DNA of 64,000 nt from positions 2,170,001 through 2,234,000 of the forward strand of contig OY730171.1 of the NCBI GenBank assembly GCA_963422465.1. The letters run 5' to 3'. Positions 1-11,273 of the stretch are shown in pieces. Each line of letters opens with the position of its first letter. Positions within the stretch are counted from its first letter, which is position 1. The notes under the pieces are model-generated. The model did not search any database. It had not been told where the DNA came from and saw only the letters and a program-made list of their open reading frames with translations. Position numbers and translations under genes: made by a program. Origin of the DNA: Lichina pygmaea. Taxonomy: Eukaryota > Ascomycota > Lichinomycetes > Lichinales > Lichinaceae.

Positions 1-1015
1 GAATCCTCCATTTCTGGGCCCCGGTCTTTGCTGTACCCGGTCGAACAAGGAGCGACCAGAGCCGGGGAACTGCGGCAGAGGCCCGCCGAAGCCACCTGGT
101 AGCATAGGTGGGTTGAACCCCGGGGGCGTAAACATCTGCTGTTGCTGGTGCGGCGAGAGGATCTGCGACATGACCCGTGCTTGCTCTTCGTACATGGCAA
201 ACAGCTGCATTTGCTGCTGCGGCGTCATGTTGCCCAATACAGCGGCTGGGCCAGAGCTTGGCATTCCTGGAGCATACATGCCACCGGCTGGGCGGATCCC
301 CATATTGTGGCCTCGCATGGTGTTGAGACGAGGGCCTTTCGGCAGGTCTCGTTGGTGTCCGTTGATCCTCTCCGTCCCCTGCTGAGACCGTACTCTGTGC
401 AAGACGCCATCGGTTGAGCGATCCATAGCTTTAGACACCTGGCCTAGCATGCGCTTGTTGCGGTTGCCATTCCGCATCGACTTGGGCTCGGTAGGGCTGT
501 CTCTGGTCAGCCATTCAGCCCGCTGTTCCGCGAGGCGGAAGACGGAAGACTCGTCAATAATGGACGCACATTTGCCCATTTGAATGGCTTTCTTGTCCAT
601 CTCCCATCTCCGTGTCATTTTGGCCTCCGCTGTGCCTTCGAGGTTCTGTTGGGGTCTGGGAATGTAGCGTTTGTTGGTCACTAGGACGAGCGGCCGAGCC
701 ATTTGTAGTGGCGGCCGCTGACGGTTGCTCTGGCCGTCCGTTGAGCTGCTCGTTCAGAGTGTCAAGTTGCTGAAACAACCAGCTGGAGAAGTCGATGGCT
801 CCAGGGTCATCTGGGCCCAAATTGAGCAGGTCGCCTGCGAGTTCCGCCGCGATCTGATCTTGGGTCTTTCCGTTCACCAACATCAAGATGATGTACTCCG
901 ACAAGGCCGAATCGTCCACCCCGCCCGTACTCCATCCTATATCGACCAGCTTCGGTTGGATCACAGAGTTGAGCGCGTCTGCCAGTGGCGTGTTCAAAGC
1001 GATCTCGACCCCCAT
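1..1015 (-). CDS. NAB2: NAB2-like nuclear poly(A) RNA-binding protein (partial)
   Basis: Nab2 proteins bind poly(A) tails in the nucleus and couple tail-length control to mRNA export. The N-terminus beginning at the ATG at 1013-1015 reads MGVEIALNTPLADALNSVIQ, the conserved PWI-like fold of fungal Nab2, and runs to about residue 90. A Ser/Thr/Pro-rich linker follows. I place an intron at 503-569 (donor GTGCGT, branch-like CTGAC, acceptor CAG). It joins the frame to a second exon with the conserved stretches SMRNGNRNKRMLGQ and DGVLHRVR, then a Met/Gln/Pro-rich region (MTPQQQMQLFAMYEEQ). The frame is open to base 1, so the C-terminal CCCH zinc fingers lie outside the window. An ATG 66 nt upstream (1081) is in frame, but family similarity begins at 1015. 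It is transcribed divergently from the hexosaminidase gene. Confidence 0.88.
503..569 (-). other. Predicted intron in NAB2
   Basis: The 67-bp intron has donor GTGCGT, a CTGACC branch-like motif next to the acceptor, and acceptor CAG. Reading through it gives a stop soon after the donor. Removing it restores the conserved downstream frame. Confidence 0.7.
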
Positions 1016-1439
1016 GATGGACGCACGGGGAGGTTCGACGACTAACAGATGGGCTTTCGGCCCTCTGTCAGAGACGAACAAAGACGGCTGAGGGAATAAG
1101 AGCTTTCAACAGATGTACTCGGCTGTTGTCATAGAGGAGCGTACCTTGTATGCGTACTCTGGAGATGGTTTGAGAGTCGTATGATGGTTTGTGATAGAGA
1201 AGCACGACAAGCTCTTCGGTCAGTCAAGCCAGGAGGATGAGTGTGGATTCGTCGCTTAAGGCTCGTACCGGTACCGGTACGTACTCTGTACCGGTACGGT
1301 ACGTATTTGCTTGCCTAATACGGTACGTGATGACAAAGCAACCTTTGTAGTATCGGCTCAAGTTTTGAATCAGGGCGCACCCCAACCATCAAAGCTGCTT
1401 TGATGCAGTATGATGGAGACATCAGGTTGCTCTAGATTC
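1016..1439. promoter_or_regulatory. Divergent promoter region with GTAC palindromes
   Basis: This 424-bp space separates the divergent NAB2 and GH20 genes and must hold both promoters. The standout is a cluster of overlapping GGTACC and GTACGTAC palindromes at about 1264-1312. No TATA box or known operator is convincing. The role of the palindromes is unknown, and similar clusters recur in other intergenic spaces of the window. Confidence 0.5.
1264..1312. repeat. GTAC/GGTACC palindrome cluster
   Basis: The run is dominated by CGGTACCGGTAC- and GTACGTAC-type words on both strands. It is one member of a dispersed set in this window. Confidence 0.7.
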
Positions 1440-3490
1440 ATGTATCTTCTTGCTCTCGCCAGCCTGCTGTCGACAGCATCAGCGATATGGCCTCGTCCAG
1501 AGCAGCTCTCCCATGGGGACTCTGTGCTATGGCTCTCCAAAGATGTAGAATTTCAATGCCGCTCTTCGCAGAGGTCGATACTTCAATCTGTCCTGGGCCT
1601 ATTCAGGCGGTGAGTTCGCCGAGGGAGCAGTGTTCTCTGCTGCGAAACAAGCTGAGGTGCTATGGCTCGATGAAGCAATGAAAGTAGCCTGTCATCTGCA
1701 GCGCATGCTTGCAGTGAGACTGTGCTGGCATCTGTCGAGCGAGCTCGGACCACCATCTTTGAGCAATCCTTCATCCCATGGATGCTACATAGACGCGGCT
1801 CTCAATTTGAACCTCTTGATGAAGACGACAAGAGATATATCTCATCGATCGACATCTTTGTGCCGCCTGAAAATTGCGTTGAGAGATTCAACATGGGTAC
1901 CGTGGACGAATCGTATTCAGTCAGTGTCACAAAGACCGGAAGATTTCAAATCAAAGCAAAATCTTCTGTTGGCGTTGTTCGGGCTATGGACACTGTCACG
2001 CAGCTCTTTTTCAAACACTCGGAGTGCACGACACATGTTTATATGACACTGGCTCCTCTGAAGATCGAGGACAGACCCAGGTTCTCGCACCGGGCTGTGA
2101 ACCTTGATGTGGCAAGAAACTGGTATGCGCTCGATGATATCTTACGAACAGTTGATATCATGGCATGGAACAAGTTCAACCGTCTTCACCTCCACGTTAC
2201 GGATTCACAGGCATGGCCACTCGAGGTGCCAGCTCTACCAGAGCTGGCTCGGGAAGGGGCATACTATAATGGCCTTAGGTACAGTCCGGAAGACATTGAA
2301 AAGCTCCAATCTTTCGCCGCGCTTCGAGGGATCGAAGTCGTTTTGGAAGTGGACATGCCAGGCCACACTGCGTCCATCGCTCATGCCTACCCTGACCTGA
2401 TCACAGCTCTTGACAGGCAACCACAGTGGAGGATGTACGCTCAAGAGCCACCGTCCGGACAACTGAAGCTGAACTCCTCCGCCGTCGACCGATTCGTCGA
2501 AAAGCTTCTTGAGGATCTGCTGCCACGGCTCAAGGAGCACTCGGCCTTCTTCCATACTGGCGGTGACGAGGTCAACCTCCATTCGTACTTGCTGGACGAG
2601 ACGGTCCAGAGTAACGACGCCAAGGTCATCAAGCCGCTGCTCCAGGCATTCATCGACCGCTTGCACGACCGGGTCCGCGCGCATGGTCTTACGCCCGTCG
2701 TTTGGGAGGAGATGCTGTTGGTCTGGGACTTGGCTCTGGGGAGTGATGTCGTCGTCCAGAGCTGGCGTAGGAAGAACGCAGTTGCCGAGATTGTACGAAA
2801 GGGGCATCGGGCAATAGCTGGTAGTTATCAACACTGGGTAATTGAACCTTCGACCTTCAAGCCCTCTCAATTTGAATCCTCAATTTCCGTTTCTGTTCCC
2901 ACATCGCGATCCGGAGAAAACTGATTCGCGCACTTCGGTTTCAACCCACACAGTATCTAGACTGCGGTCACGGCCAGTGGCTGATTCCGCGGTCACCAAG
3001 CCCGGCGAGCTCAGCCTCGGCCTCGAGCGACGCGACCTCGGCCGAGAACGACTTCCGAGACTACTGCGGCCCATACAAGCCGTGGCACGAGGTATACAGC
3101 CACGACCCCGTCGACGGCCTAGACGTGGACATGCACGATGAGCAGGGGCGCGTCCACGTCCTCGGTGCCGAGGTGCACTTGTGGAGCGAGCTCACCGACG
3201 GCGCGAACCTGGACGGGAAACTGTGGCCCCGAGCAAGCGCCGCGGCCGAGGTGCTGTGGTCCGGACAAGAGCGGTCGGTCGGCGCTGATGCGGACGGGCA
3301 CGCAGACCGGAGCAGCGGCGAGCCGTCCATCGCGTTCGCGTCCGTGACTCGTCGCCTCGCCGAGTGGCGCCAGCGAATGGTCGCCAGAGGCGTCGCCGCA
3401 GAGGTCGTCCAGATGGCCTGGTGCACACAGACCGGACCAGAGTCGTGCAACATGGACATGACGCGCCAGCCGCACGGCGCTCAAGCCTAG
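1440..3490 (+). CDS. Beta-N-acetylhexosaminidase, GH20 (secreted)
   Basis: This enzyme releases terminal GlcNAc or GalNAc from chitin oligomers and glycoproteins outside the cell and in the wall. Exon 1, from the ATG at 1440, starts with MYLLALASLLSTASAIWPRP, a signal peptide followed by the IWP start typical of mature fungal hexosaminidases. An in-frame ATG at 1410 is an alternative start. The main exon (1715-2837) carries the GH20 barrel, with conserved KSSVGVVRAMDT, WNKFNRLHLHVTDSQ and the catalytic Asp-Glu pair in HTGGDEVN at 2565-2570. An intron at 2838-2953 (GTAATT to CACAG) joins GSYQHW to YLDCGHGQW, as in the family. The last exon holds GAEVHLWSELTD, LWPRASAAAEVLWSG and a C-terminal Cys pair. 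Splice sites between about 1560 and 1714 could not be fixed, because frames change there. An acceptor at 1714 (CTTGCAG) is likely. Confidence 0.9.
2838..2953 (+). other. Predicted intron in GH20 gene
   Basis: The 116-bp intron has donor GTAATT and acceptor CACAG. Removing it makes the conserved SYQHW-YLDCG join and keeps the frame to the stop at 3490. Confidence 0.85.
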
Positions 3491-4136
3491 GTCGACCTCA
3501 GGCCTAGATCGAGCGGACGGCGTGTCTCGAACCGCCGTGATAGAAGCCGGCGCTGGGTAGCGCGCAGCGAAGCTCTCCTTGGACAACGCAACCAAGTTCG
3601 ATGGCGAGAAGAGCAGAGAAAGGGTCCTCGAGGGGCAGCATTCTTTATCCTTGGGCATTCGTTATCCTCGGGCAGACATCAAGGTGGACACGTCACGATC
3701 GGATATAGCGCGTTGCAGCATCTTCAGTCTACGACCGCCCGAGTATATGATGTTATGACACCAGTTCCAAATTCATCGCCCTTGGGCACTGGTAGCTTTT
3801 TGTGTCCTGGTCGTTCTGAGCTTCGGCATCTTGACCCTTTGATTGGAGGATGAGCAGGAATGGACCTCGGTATGCTGCGGCTCACGGAGCAGTCATCGTC
3901 ACCTAGCGTGCCTACCGTGCCTACTGTAACTGCGGTGCCTAAATGCCGAAGTGCCATGCATGCTCACCAAGCCTAGCTGTCTACTGACCTGGGTGTTCCA
4001 TGGCATGACCATGCACGCCATTCCGGTGACCACCGAAGCACGCCAAGCTATCCCTACAATACGATGCTAGACGCGCGAGACTGTATCTCCCTGATCACGT
4101 CCTCTCCTTTTCCCTTCTGAATCCTCCTGAATCCAC

Positions 4137-4172
4137 CTGGTCTCTCCTGGTCTCTCCTGGTCTCTCCTGGTT
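4137..4172. repeat. Tandem TCTCCTGG-type minisatellite
   Basis: About four units of a 10-bp motif (TCTCCTGGTC) occur head to tail, followed by a diverged copy. Confidence 0.8.
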
Positions 4173-4979
4173 CCAGATTCCTCCAGTTTGCCGCAGTTTA
4201 CAGTTATTTCACGCAATCTCCAGCTCGTCCAGCAACGATGCAGCTAGGTATTCGACAGTATCAGTGACATAGACCAGCCGGCAACGACTACAACACAAAA
4301 TAGCCCACTATAATGTTGATGTGATGAAACAACCTCTGGGATTACGGACAACAAGTCTAGGAGGATAATGACAACCAGATTGAGTGTCCTAGTCATGTAT
4401 TAGTCTTCCAATTACCAAGCCATGTCCCAAGATGATTGTTCTTTGTCAAGTCCCCGTAGGTAGGGGTTTCCTCCTCCACTTTATTTCTAAGCCCGGTGAC
4501 TGGGCCCTACCTTTTTCCTTGCCTCCATATGATGATTACCCTTCTGTGCCCCCTCCTCCGGATTGAGCCAAGTAAGCCTATCGAACGGTAGGTTTCCCTG
4601 TCGGTAATGAGCATGGTATGTACAGTACTGGTGGTACGCTGAACAGGCTGTACCTAAGTAAGGGCATACAGACACAGGACTGTACGTAGAGCAGCGAAGT
4701 ATAGGAGAAACTATACTCAGAAGCAGATGCAAATGTAAAAATCTGTGGGACAGCTTGTGCAGCGAGGTGAACTTACAAAGGGAGGTGCTGGTCGTGGTAT
4801 TTGGAAGTAGTCGTGACTGCAGTAGTGGTGGTAGTAATGGAGGAAGTCGAGAAGGTGCTTGTAGTGGCGGTGGTACTTAGTGAGTGGAGATAATGGTGGT
4901 GTAGATGAATATGGAGATGATGCGTGAGATGACTAGCGGCAGAGGCAGTGGCGGTGGTGTCGGTATACAAGGCGGCGAT

Positions 4980-5012
4980 GGAAGGAAGAAAGGAAGAAAG
5001 GAAGAAAGGAGG
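4980..5012. repeat. GGAAGAAA microsatellite
   Basis: Consecutive GGAAGAAA units make a purine-only tract on the plus strand. Confidence 0.8.
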
Positions 5013-5451
5013 TGGCGATGGATCACATGAAATCTAGATTCATTACTGAAGCTACTTTGCGTGGAGCGACAACACAAAAAGCGACGATGCATGGAGGCAC
5101 GGAGAGATACGCAGCAATTGATAAGATCCATTTCGGATCGAGAGACCATGGTGAGTAGGGCAATAGCCAACGGCGACTACGGGGATTCACGAGGCGTGCC
5201 GGCGGACATGTACATCATAGTGGGTGAGTATGTAGTGAAAAGCGCCCAGAGCGGGCGCAATGAATTGCAAGTACTGAAGAGCAACGCTTTTGTCGAACGC
5301 TTCCAGCTCGCGCTGGAAGCTACAGCTTGCTTGCGAAAGTGAACAGTAGTTGCTAGTGCAACTCGAGATGAAAAGAAGTCAACGGCGAGCCCAGTTCCAG
5401 ATACTGGAAGGAAGAATCGCACGTCGAGCGGTAGGTAGAACTTTCCCGCCA

Positions 5452-5509
5452 TCATCTTTCTTTCGCACGCGGCGTCGTGCTCATCTTTCTTTCGCACGCG
5501 GCGTCGTGC
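5452..5509. repeat. 29-bp exact tandem duplication across the SPT10 stop codon
   Basis: Two identical 29-bp units sit at 5452-5480 and 5481-5509. The second contains the end of the SPT10-like frame (TTPRAKER then stop). The first lies just 3' of the stop. The duplication therefore copied the coding tail into the 3' UTR without lengthening the protein. Confidence 0.85.
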
Positions 5510-8475
5510 GCTCGTCAGAGGCCTGGTCGTCGTGCCTGGCGGGAGGTCTGGGAGCATCTGGGATCGGCGCCGCTGGAGAGACGTTCATTATCGTGGCTGT
5601 GAGCATGGCCGGATTTGTAGTCGTTGCCGCCGTCGGGGTCGCGACCGTGAGCCCAAGTCCAATGGGCGCCGTGCCTGTTCCTGGGTCTGCACTTGGTCCG
5701 ACTTCACCACCGGAATCGAGCGGTATGCTCGCGGCGGTATCAGCCATGACTTGGCCCACAGCGATAGGCGGCTGCGGTAGGGCGCCCGGAATGGGTTGTT
5801 GCCTAGCGGCCTGGGTCCTCCTCTCATGAGCCCAGGGATCAACGCTTCTCCTTGGACGGCCAATCCTTCTGAGAGACCTTATCCTGGCGGCAGCGGCACG
5901 ACGCTTTTGCGAGGTAGTCACTTCTTGCTGGAGATAATAGACTTCATCCCCTCTCATGCTTCCACCAAGAAGCGGGGGGCCAGGGGTCCGGGTATTAGGG
6001 TGGGATGAGCCCTGGGGTAATCGAGAAGGAGTCCCAGAGCCAGGTGATAGATGGTGTGCCGAGCCCTGTGGTACCTGAGCATGGGAACCATGATCAGCCG
6101 GCGAGTAGTGTGTCTGTCCCTGCGGAGGCTGATGGCCAAGGGGAGACTGCTGCAATGAGCCTAGAGACGTCTGGGCAGGGAAACCAGAATCAACTGGCGA
6201 GTAGAGTGGCTGATCCTGAGGAGGCTGAGCGTGAAGCGGAGACTGCGGCAATGGGCCCGGAGATGCCTGCGTTGGAAACCCATGATCATCCGGCGAGTAG
6301 AGTGGTAGGCCCTGAGGAACCCGCGAGCCAAGCGGAGACTGCTGCGATAATCCTGGAGGTGGCAGGCCCTGGCTATGAGAATCCTGCGAGCCAAGTGGAG
6401 GCTGCTGCAGCGAGCCATATCCCTGAGCAAGGAAGCCATGATCAACCGGCGAATACTGCGGCTGGCCCTGTGGAGCCTGAGAGCCAAGCAGGGACCGCTG
6501 CATTGACCCTGAAGGTGACTGAGCAGGGAAACGATGATCAGCCGGCGAGTACAGAGGTTGGCCATAGGGAAGCTGAGAGCCAAGGCTGTAGTCAAGCGGA
6601 GACTGCGGCAACGAGCCCGGAGGTACCTGGGCAGAGAAAGCTGGCGAAATGTGTGCCGGACGACGTCGGGCAAGAGTGGGAGAGGAAGTTCCATAGGCGT
6701 GAGCCTGCGGAGTAAGCTGATCAGAAAGAAGCAGCTCTTCGTAGAGATGTTCGCTATCAAGCAGGGCTTGATAGTCGAAGTAGGGCTCCGAATGAGTGCT
6801 TGTGAAGTGCTCGCCATGGCATGCTCCGTGGGGATGTGGATGTGGCTCCTGCTGCTCCTGGGGTTGGGGTTGCTGGTCGGGATGAGGGGTGTGGCGGGGC
6901 AGAGCAGCCGGTATGTCTTGTCCGTCTGGCGCCTGGTACGACGGCACGTGATACTGGAGGCCTTCCATGAAGCACGGATCCACAGGCACGCCATCAGATT
7001 CCACGCCTCCGTAGATATCGACGAACGGGTCGGACGGGTCGAAAGGATGCTGGCTGACGCGATGTGACATGCTGCCAGCTTGAGGCTGCGCTGCCGTATG
7101 CGACGACACCTGCGGTGGGGGCGTCGTCGGTGCAACGCTCTGTTGACTCCCGGCTGTCTGCTGGAGCGACATGCGGAAAGGTGGCGATTGCCGAGACGGA
7201 CCAGCATCAGGCTGATGATGACCTCTGCTACCGACATCATACTCTGTATCGTGCCCAGGACGCGAAAGAGTCGATTCTTGACCGGCCGCGGGAACGGCAG
7301 TTTGTATCCCTCCTGGCGACCCTTGGGTGGTCGTGGCGTCCGCGCCAGCTTCAGCAGTTTTGCTCTTCCGACCGCAACGAGAGCAATCTCGAATCACGTG
7401 CTGTGCGGTGTCCCTCATTCGGCTCCAACGGTACCTCTTCGCGAGGCTAGCCGTCGTCCTGTTGATCCCGAGGTGACCTGCTTCGTGCGCGGCCCGGGCA
7501 GTCTCGTACTGCTTCTGCGGGTCTGACACGATCTCCTTGCCGTCCCGAAAAAGAAGGCGGCCGTCAGCCGAGAGCTTGTAGTTTTTTGCTGCCGTCAGCA
7601 GCCGCTCTTTCTCGAGCTGGTCGGCACCCGGCAGGTGCTTGCTGTGAATCAGGTAGGTCCTGATCTTGCCATAACGATCGTCGCCGGTGGAGTCGTCGCC
7701 GTCCGTGGACGTTGCGCCGAGATTCCGTCCGTAGATGATGGCATCTACGAGCCCCACCGGGTGCGACCTGAGCTTACCGGCGCCTGGAATCCGCCCGATC
7801 TGCTGGAAGCCGAGCTCGTCCCAGATGCGGCACGAGGCCACGTTGGTCTCGTAGACCAAGTTGAATACCGAGTAGGTATAACCCTAGGCAGCAGACGGTG
7901 TTAGTTACATGATCAGCTCGTCCAGGCGACGCACTGGGAGAGATACGGAGTCAACCAACCAGCATCGGAGCCCACTCAAGGTAGGCCTGACCCATCTGCT
8001 TCCTGACATCTCGGTCCAGCGATCGGTCCGTGACGATGAAGGCACCGGTGCAGACATGGCTGCTCCGGCCGGGATAGTTGGGCTTCACGTAGAACGTGCC
8101 CAAACATTCCTTGGCCCAATCCCGGCCATCGTCCACGCCTCCGGCGCCTTCGACGTGTCCAAGGAGCATCACCGCCCCAAAGTTGCCGAACCAGTACGGA
8201 CCGAAGTCCGCCAGCGAAATTGGCTGGTCCATGGGGAAGGAATCTCCCCTCTCAATCTCGCGATTGAGCTGGTCCGACAGGTATGCCAGTAGCGACGGTG
8301 GCACCCCCGATGCCCCAGCGAAGGGCACCACCGTCGCCACTGTGACTGAGCCCTTGACAGTCACTCTGCGTGGCACAACCTGCGGGGGCAAAGGCGCGTC
8401 CAGGCCCGGGTGCGGTTCGGCCCCGGACGCCCTATAAGTGACCGGCGAGGCCGGATCCTCTAGGTTGACCGGCAT
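5481..8475 (-). CDS. SPT10-like GNAT protein with HHCC zinc finger
   Basis: The best match is yeast Spt10, which binds histone-gene promoters and carries a GNAT acetyltransferase-like domain. Exon 1 (7961-8475 region) and exon 2 join across an intron at 7884-7959 (GTTGGT to CCTAG). This gives WAPMLGYTYSVFNLVYETN, the end of the GNAT fold, followed by DELGFQQIGR and DAIIYGRNL. At about residues 305-342 lies H-x3-H-x29-C-x2-C, the integrase-type HHCC finger that Spt10 uses as its DNA-binding domain. About residues 585-820 are six or so imperfect repeats of about 30 residues with a YSPxDHGFPAQ core, rich in Pro, Gln and Ser. A basic segment (RRAAAARIRSLRRIGRPRR) follows. The predicted length is 972 aa. 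The family role is established in yeast; transfer to this gene is inference. Confidence 0.85.
7884..7959 (-). other. Predicted intron in SPT10-like gene
   Basis: The 76-bp intron has donor GTTGGT and acceptor CCTAG. Splicing keeps frame and rebuilds the conserved GYTYSVFNLVYETN segment of the GNAT domain. Confidence 0.8.
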
Positions 8476-8787
8476 GGCCAGCCAACCGAGGGACTCCTCT
8501 GAGTTTGCACGTCGCCGGTCAGTTTACTGACCGGCGACAGCGACACCCAGGTCGCGATGGGGAAGAGAAAGAAGCCGATGGGAAAGAGAAGAGGGGAAAC
8601 TCACGACGGACGGTCGGGAAGATGTTTATTTATACCTGCCGTCGGCGGCACCACGTGGTCTGGACGGGAAGCGCCGAAACCGATGATAATCCGGCTGGAA
8701 TACTCCGCGTTACTGCAAGGCGCGAGCAGCTCGGCTATCCCTTCCTCTTCCTGCTGTTCTGCCGTCGATTTAGGCGAGTCTGAATAA

Positions 8788-8850
8788 GGCGGGCAAGACG
8801 AGGCGGACGAGGCGGACAAGGCGGGCAAGGCGAGGCGAGCGTGGCGAGCG
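8788..8850. repeat. Imperfect GGCGGACAAG array
   Basis: Six or so 9-10-bp units (GGCGGGCAAG, ACGAGGCGGAC and similar) stand head to tail. They lie about 300 bp upstream of the SPT10-like start. Confidence 0.7.
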
Positions 8851-10107
8851 AAAAGTGAGGCGGTTGTATTATGAAAAGAACACGGTTTCGCAGAAGTCGT
8901 GAAACCAGCCTGGACCCCAATTTATAGCCGATTACGTGGTGCAGTTAGGGCTTGATTTTAAGCCGCGATCACGTGATGTATATGCCGCCCACATCCTACT
9001 CGTACATTTATTTATCTGGGAGTATGTATGTACGGATTTTAAAAACAAAGCATCAAACTTGTCTACGAGTATGATTCAGTTTCTCTATGGAAGATACATC
9101 AGATGCTCATGCACTCTGTGTGGAGCAGCGTTGGCGTCAGTTTGCGTAGCAACGAGTTACAGTACGGTACGTATTACAAGGGTACTGTACCCCCCACAGA
9201 GCCTCAGGGAAACTGAGGTCGGTGCCCTGAGCGTCAGTCCACTGGGATGTGTTATCCACTGCCACATGCTATTGCTGTTCTCCAAACGTACTTCCGTACC
9301 CCTCGTAGGCCTCCCAACAACAACAACAGCAGCAACATCGTCTCCTACTGCGTCCATGTACGGTATGTGTTATTCACACTGTCACATGCTATTGCTCTTT
9401 TCCATGCATGCAGTACGGATGATATACCTAGACTACAAGGCAGTCTCTGAGCTCTAGGTAAATCTCCCGGCAACAGCACCGACGACCACGACCTCCTGCG
9501 CCTCCAGATTCTATCAGGAACAAGCTTACCTAGTTCGCCCACATCATATTGGCTCCACAGTCAAGTGTCGGTAGCTTACAGATCTTCTCCATCTGATCTT
9601 CTTCGACGCCATGTGAGGGCTCTTAACAAGTCTACAATGCTAACCTCCCTGTAGCTTGATCTGACTCTATGCATGGCCTTGTACTTCACTTTTTCACGCT
9701 GTCAATCAAGAAGCCTGTCATGTACGAGGGCACCTACGTACAGTAGAAGCGGAGAGACCAATTCAGACTTCATTCTTGCTATTCTTGACCCTCCACATAA
9801 GTACCACACCACGTCAAAACTATCTCCTACGATCACGTCCCCGAGAACCCGCCCAGCCCCGGTCCAACTCGCGCCCAAAAAACAAAAAAGACAAAAAAGT
9901 AAAACAAGTACGGTAACATGCAACAGCGGGTATTCGCTGGTCGTCACCGACCCAACTACTAATCCGCCCCATTGCAGCTTATGTTTGGCAGATCGGACGG
10001 GATGCCCAGTTCTCTGCAAGGTATGGTCGCATGTGCTGGATATACATCTTGGTTTAATCTATAACCATCAACTCTGAGACTTGGGGTCCGGAGGGACAGT
10101 CCGTCAA

Positions 10108-10290
10108 CGTACCGTACCTAAACGTGCATACAGTACTCGTACGTACGGAGTACTGTACGTACGAGGGTTACGTACAGGGCTAGGCTGATAGGCTCACGGC
10201 ATACTAAGACGGTAACCTGCCCGTGCCTGCGATCCGAGCACTTCAGTACGTACGGTACAGTACATACGTACGTTACCTACCGTACTCGCC
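10108..10290. repeat. Dense GTAC palindrome clusters
   Basis: Two blocks of overlapping GTACGTAC, CGTACCGTAC and GGAGTACTGTAC words occur here, the densest such stretch in the window. There is no coding potential. Confidence 0.75.
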
Positions 10291-10336
10291 AAACCTCTAA
10301 TCGTACGTGCCCTGTCTTGACCGAACAGCATCGGAT

Positions 10337-10402
10337 CCAATCAAGTCATATCAAGTTGCATCGAGTCACATCGAGTCACATCGAGTCAAATTGAGTCAGA
10401 TC
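10337..10402. repeat. Decamer tandem array (ATCGAGTCAC type)
   Basis: Six to seven 10-bp units related to ATCGAGTCAC or ATCAAGTCAT stand head to tail, most diverged at the edges. This looks like a young minisatellite. Confidence 0.8.
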
Positions 10403-11273
10403 AACTGGAGTCCAATCCATCCGTGTCGTCGATCCAAGCTGAACCGATTTCCCTCCAAGAAAGCCTACTATAGCGACGACAAGATCCACTTGTAGACTTG
10501 ATCTAGCAGTTCAATCCAACTTCAGGGGCTCGATCAGACTGTAGTAGTTCAATCCAGCTTTGAAAATTCAATCTGGCTCCACCGTAGAGACACGACATAA
10601 AATCTCACCTTTGACAGGGAGCATAGAAGATACCAAACAAAGAAACGAGCAAGATGATAGGTGATGCGTGAATGTCTTGTTCTTATGACTACAATCGTCT
10701 GCATCATAGAAGCTAGTCTCTGGAACGACCGCATCAGAATACTTCTAGTTCTAGGGCCAGAGGAACATGGCCGGTGAGTCATGCTGTACGACTGTCATGC
10801 GGGACAGCCATGTTGATGCCGCTCAAAGAGACTTGATGGCAAGGACTTTGTACCATGGAATCAAAAAGTAGTCCACGTGGCGAGGTAGTATGGAGAGTAT
10901 GGAGTATAGGGGTTGGAAAGCACCTGCGTCCTTAAAAAAACAGGGAAACGACATTTCCGCCAGCTTCCCCACTCGCATTTCCAAGTCTCGTCGTGCACGT
11001 TTCCCTTTACATATGAAAAGACACGTGACAACGCCCCTGCCCTTCGCAGACAAAATGACGCCCTGTGAGAGGCAAAGATCAGTGCCGTCCCCATCGTCGA
11101 GCGCATGGGCCCTGAAGATTCCCCGTTGAGATACGAACGACGCTCCGCAGGGACAAGTCCTTCTCGATGCCCTCCGACGACGACGACGAGGTCTCGAACT
11201 TGCCTGTCCACTGTCGGTGACGTGCCACGTCTCGGCAGAGCGGGTAGAAAGAGCTGATCCCTCCGGTCGTCGA

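Larger units (their letters stand above)
3491..5451. other. Intergenic, no gene seen; microsatellites
   Basis: No credible gene is visible in this 2-kb gap. It lies between the 3' ends of the convergent GH20 and SPT10-like genes. It holds a short tandem array of TCTCCTGG units (about 4137-4172), a trinucleotide GTGGTG/GTAGTGG-rich stretch (about 4790-4960) and GGAAGAAA repeats (about 4980-5012). A 93-codon frame at 5061-5342 (plus) has no recognisable motif and is probably chance. Confidence 0.6.
8476..11273. other. Large intergenic region, no gene seen; repeats
   Basis: About 2.8 kb lie between the SPT10-like promoter and the 3' end of the 2EXR gene, without a convincing frame. It contains a GGCGGACAAG-type array (about 8788-8850), GTAC palindrome clusters (about 9165-9190, 10108-10178 and 10242-10290), a decamer tandem array (10337-10402) and pyrimidine-rich stretches. 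Short frames here lack domains and contain the repeats. Confidence 0.6.

Noticed and set aside
5061-5342. 93-codon plus frame
   Set aside because: No recognisable domain, no splice support and isolated in repeat-rich DNA.
6005-7240. Frames on both strands inside the SPT10 repeat region
   Set aside because: They are repeat-derived shadow frames; the repeat unit is open in several frames because of its composition.
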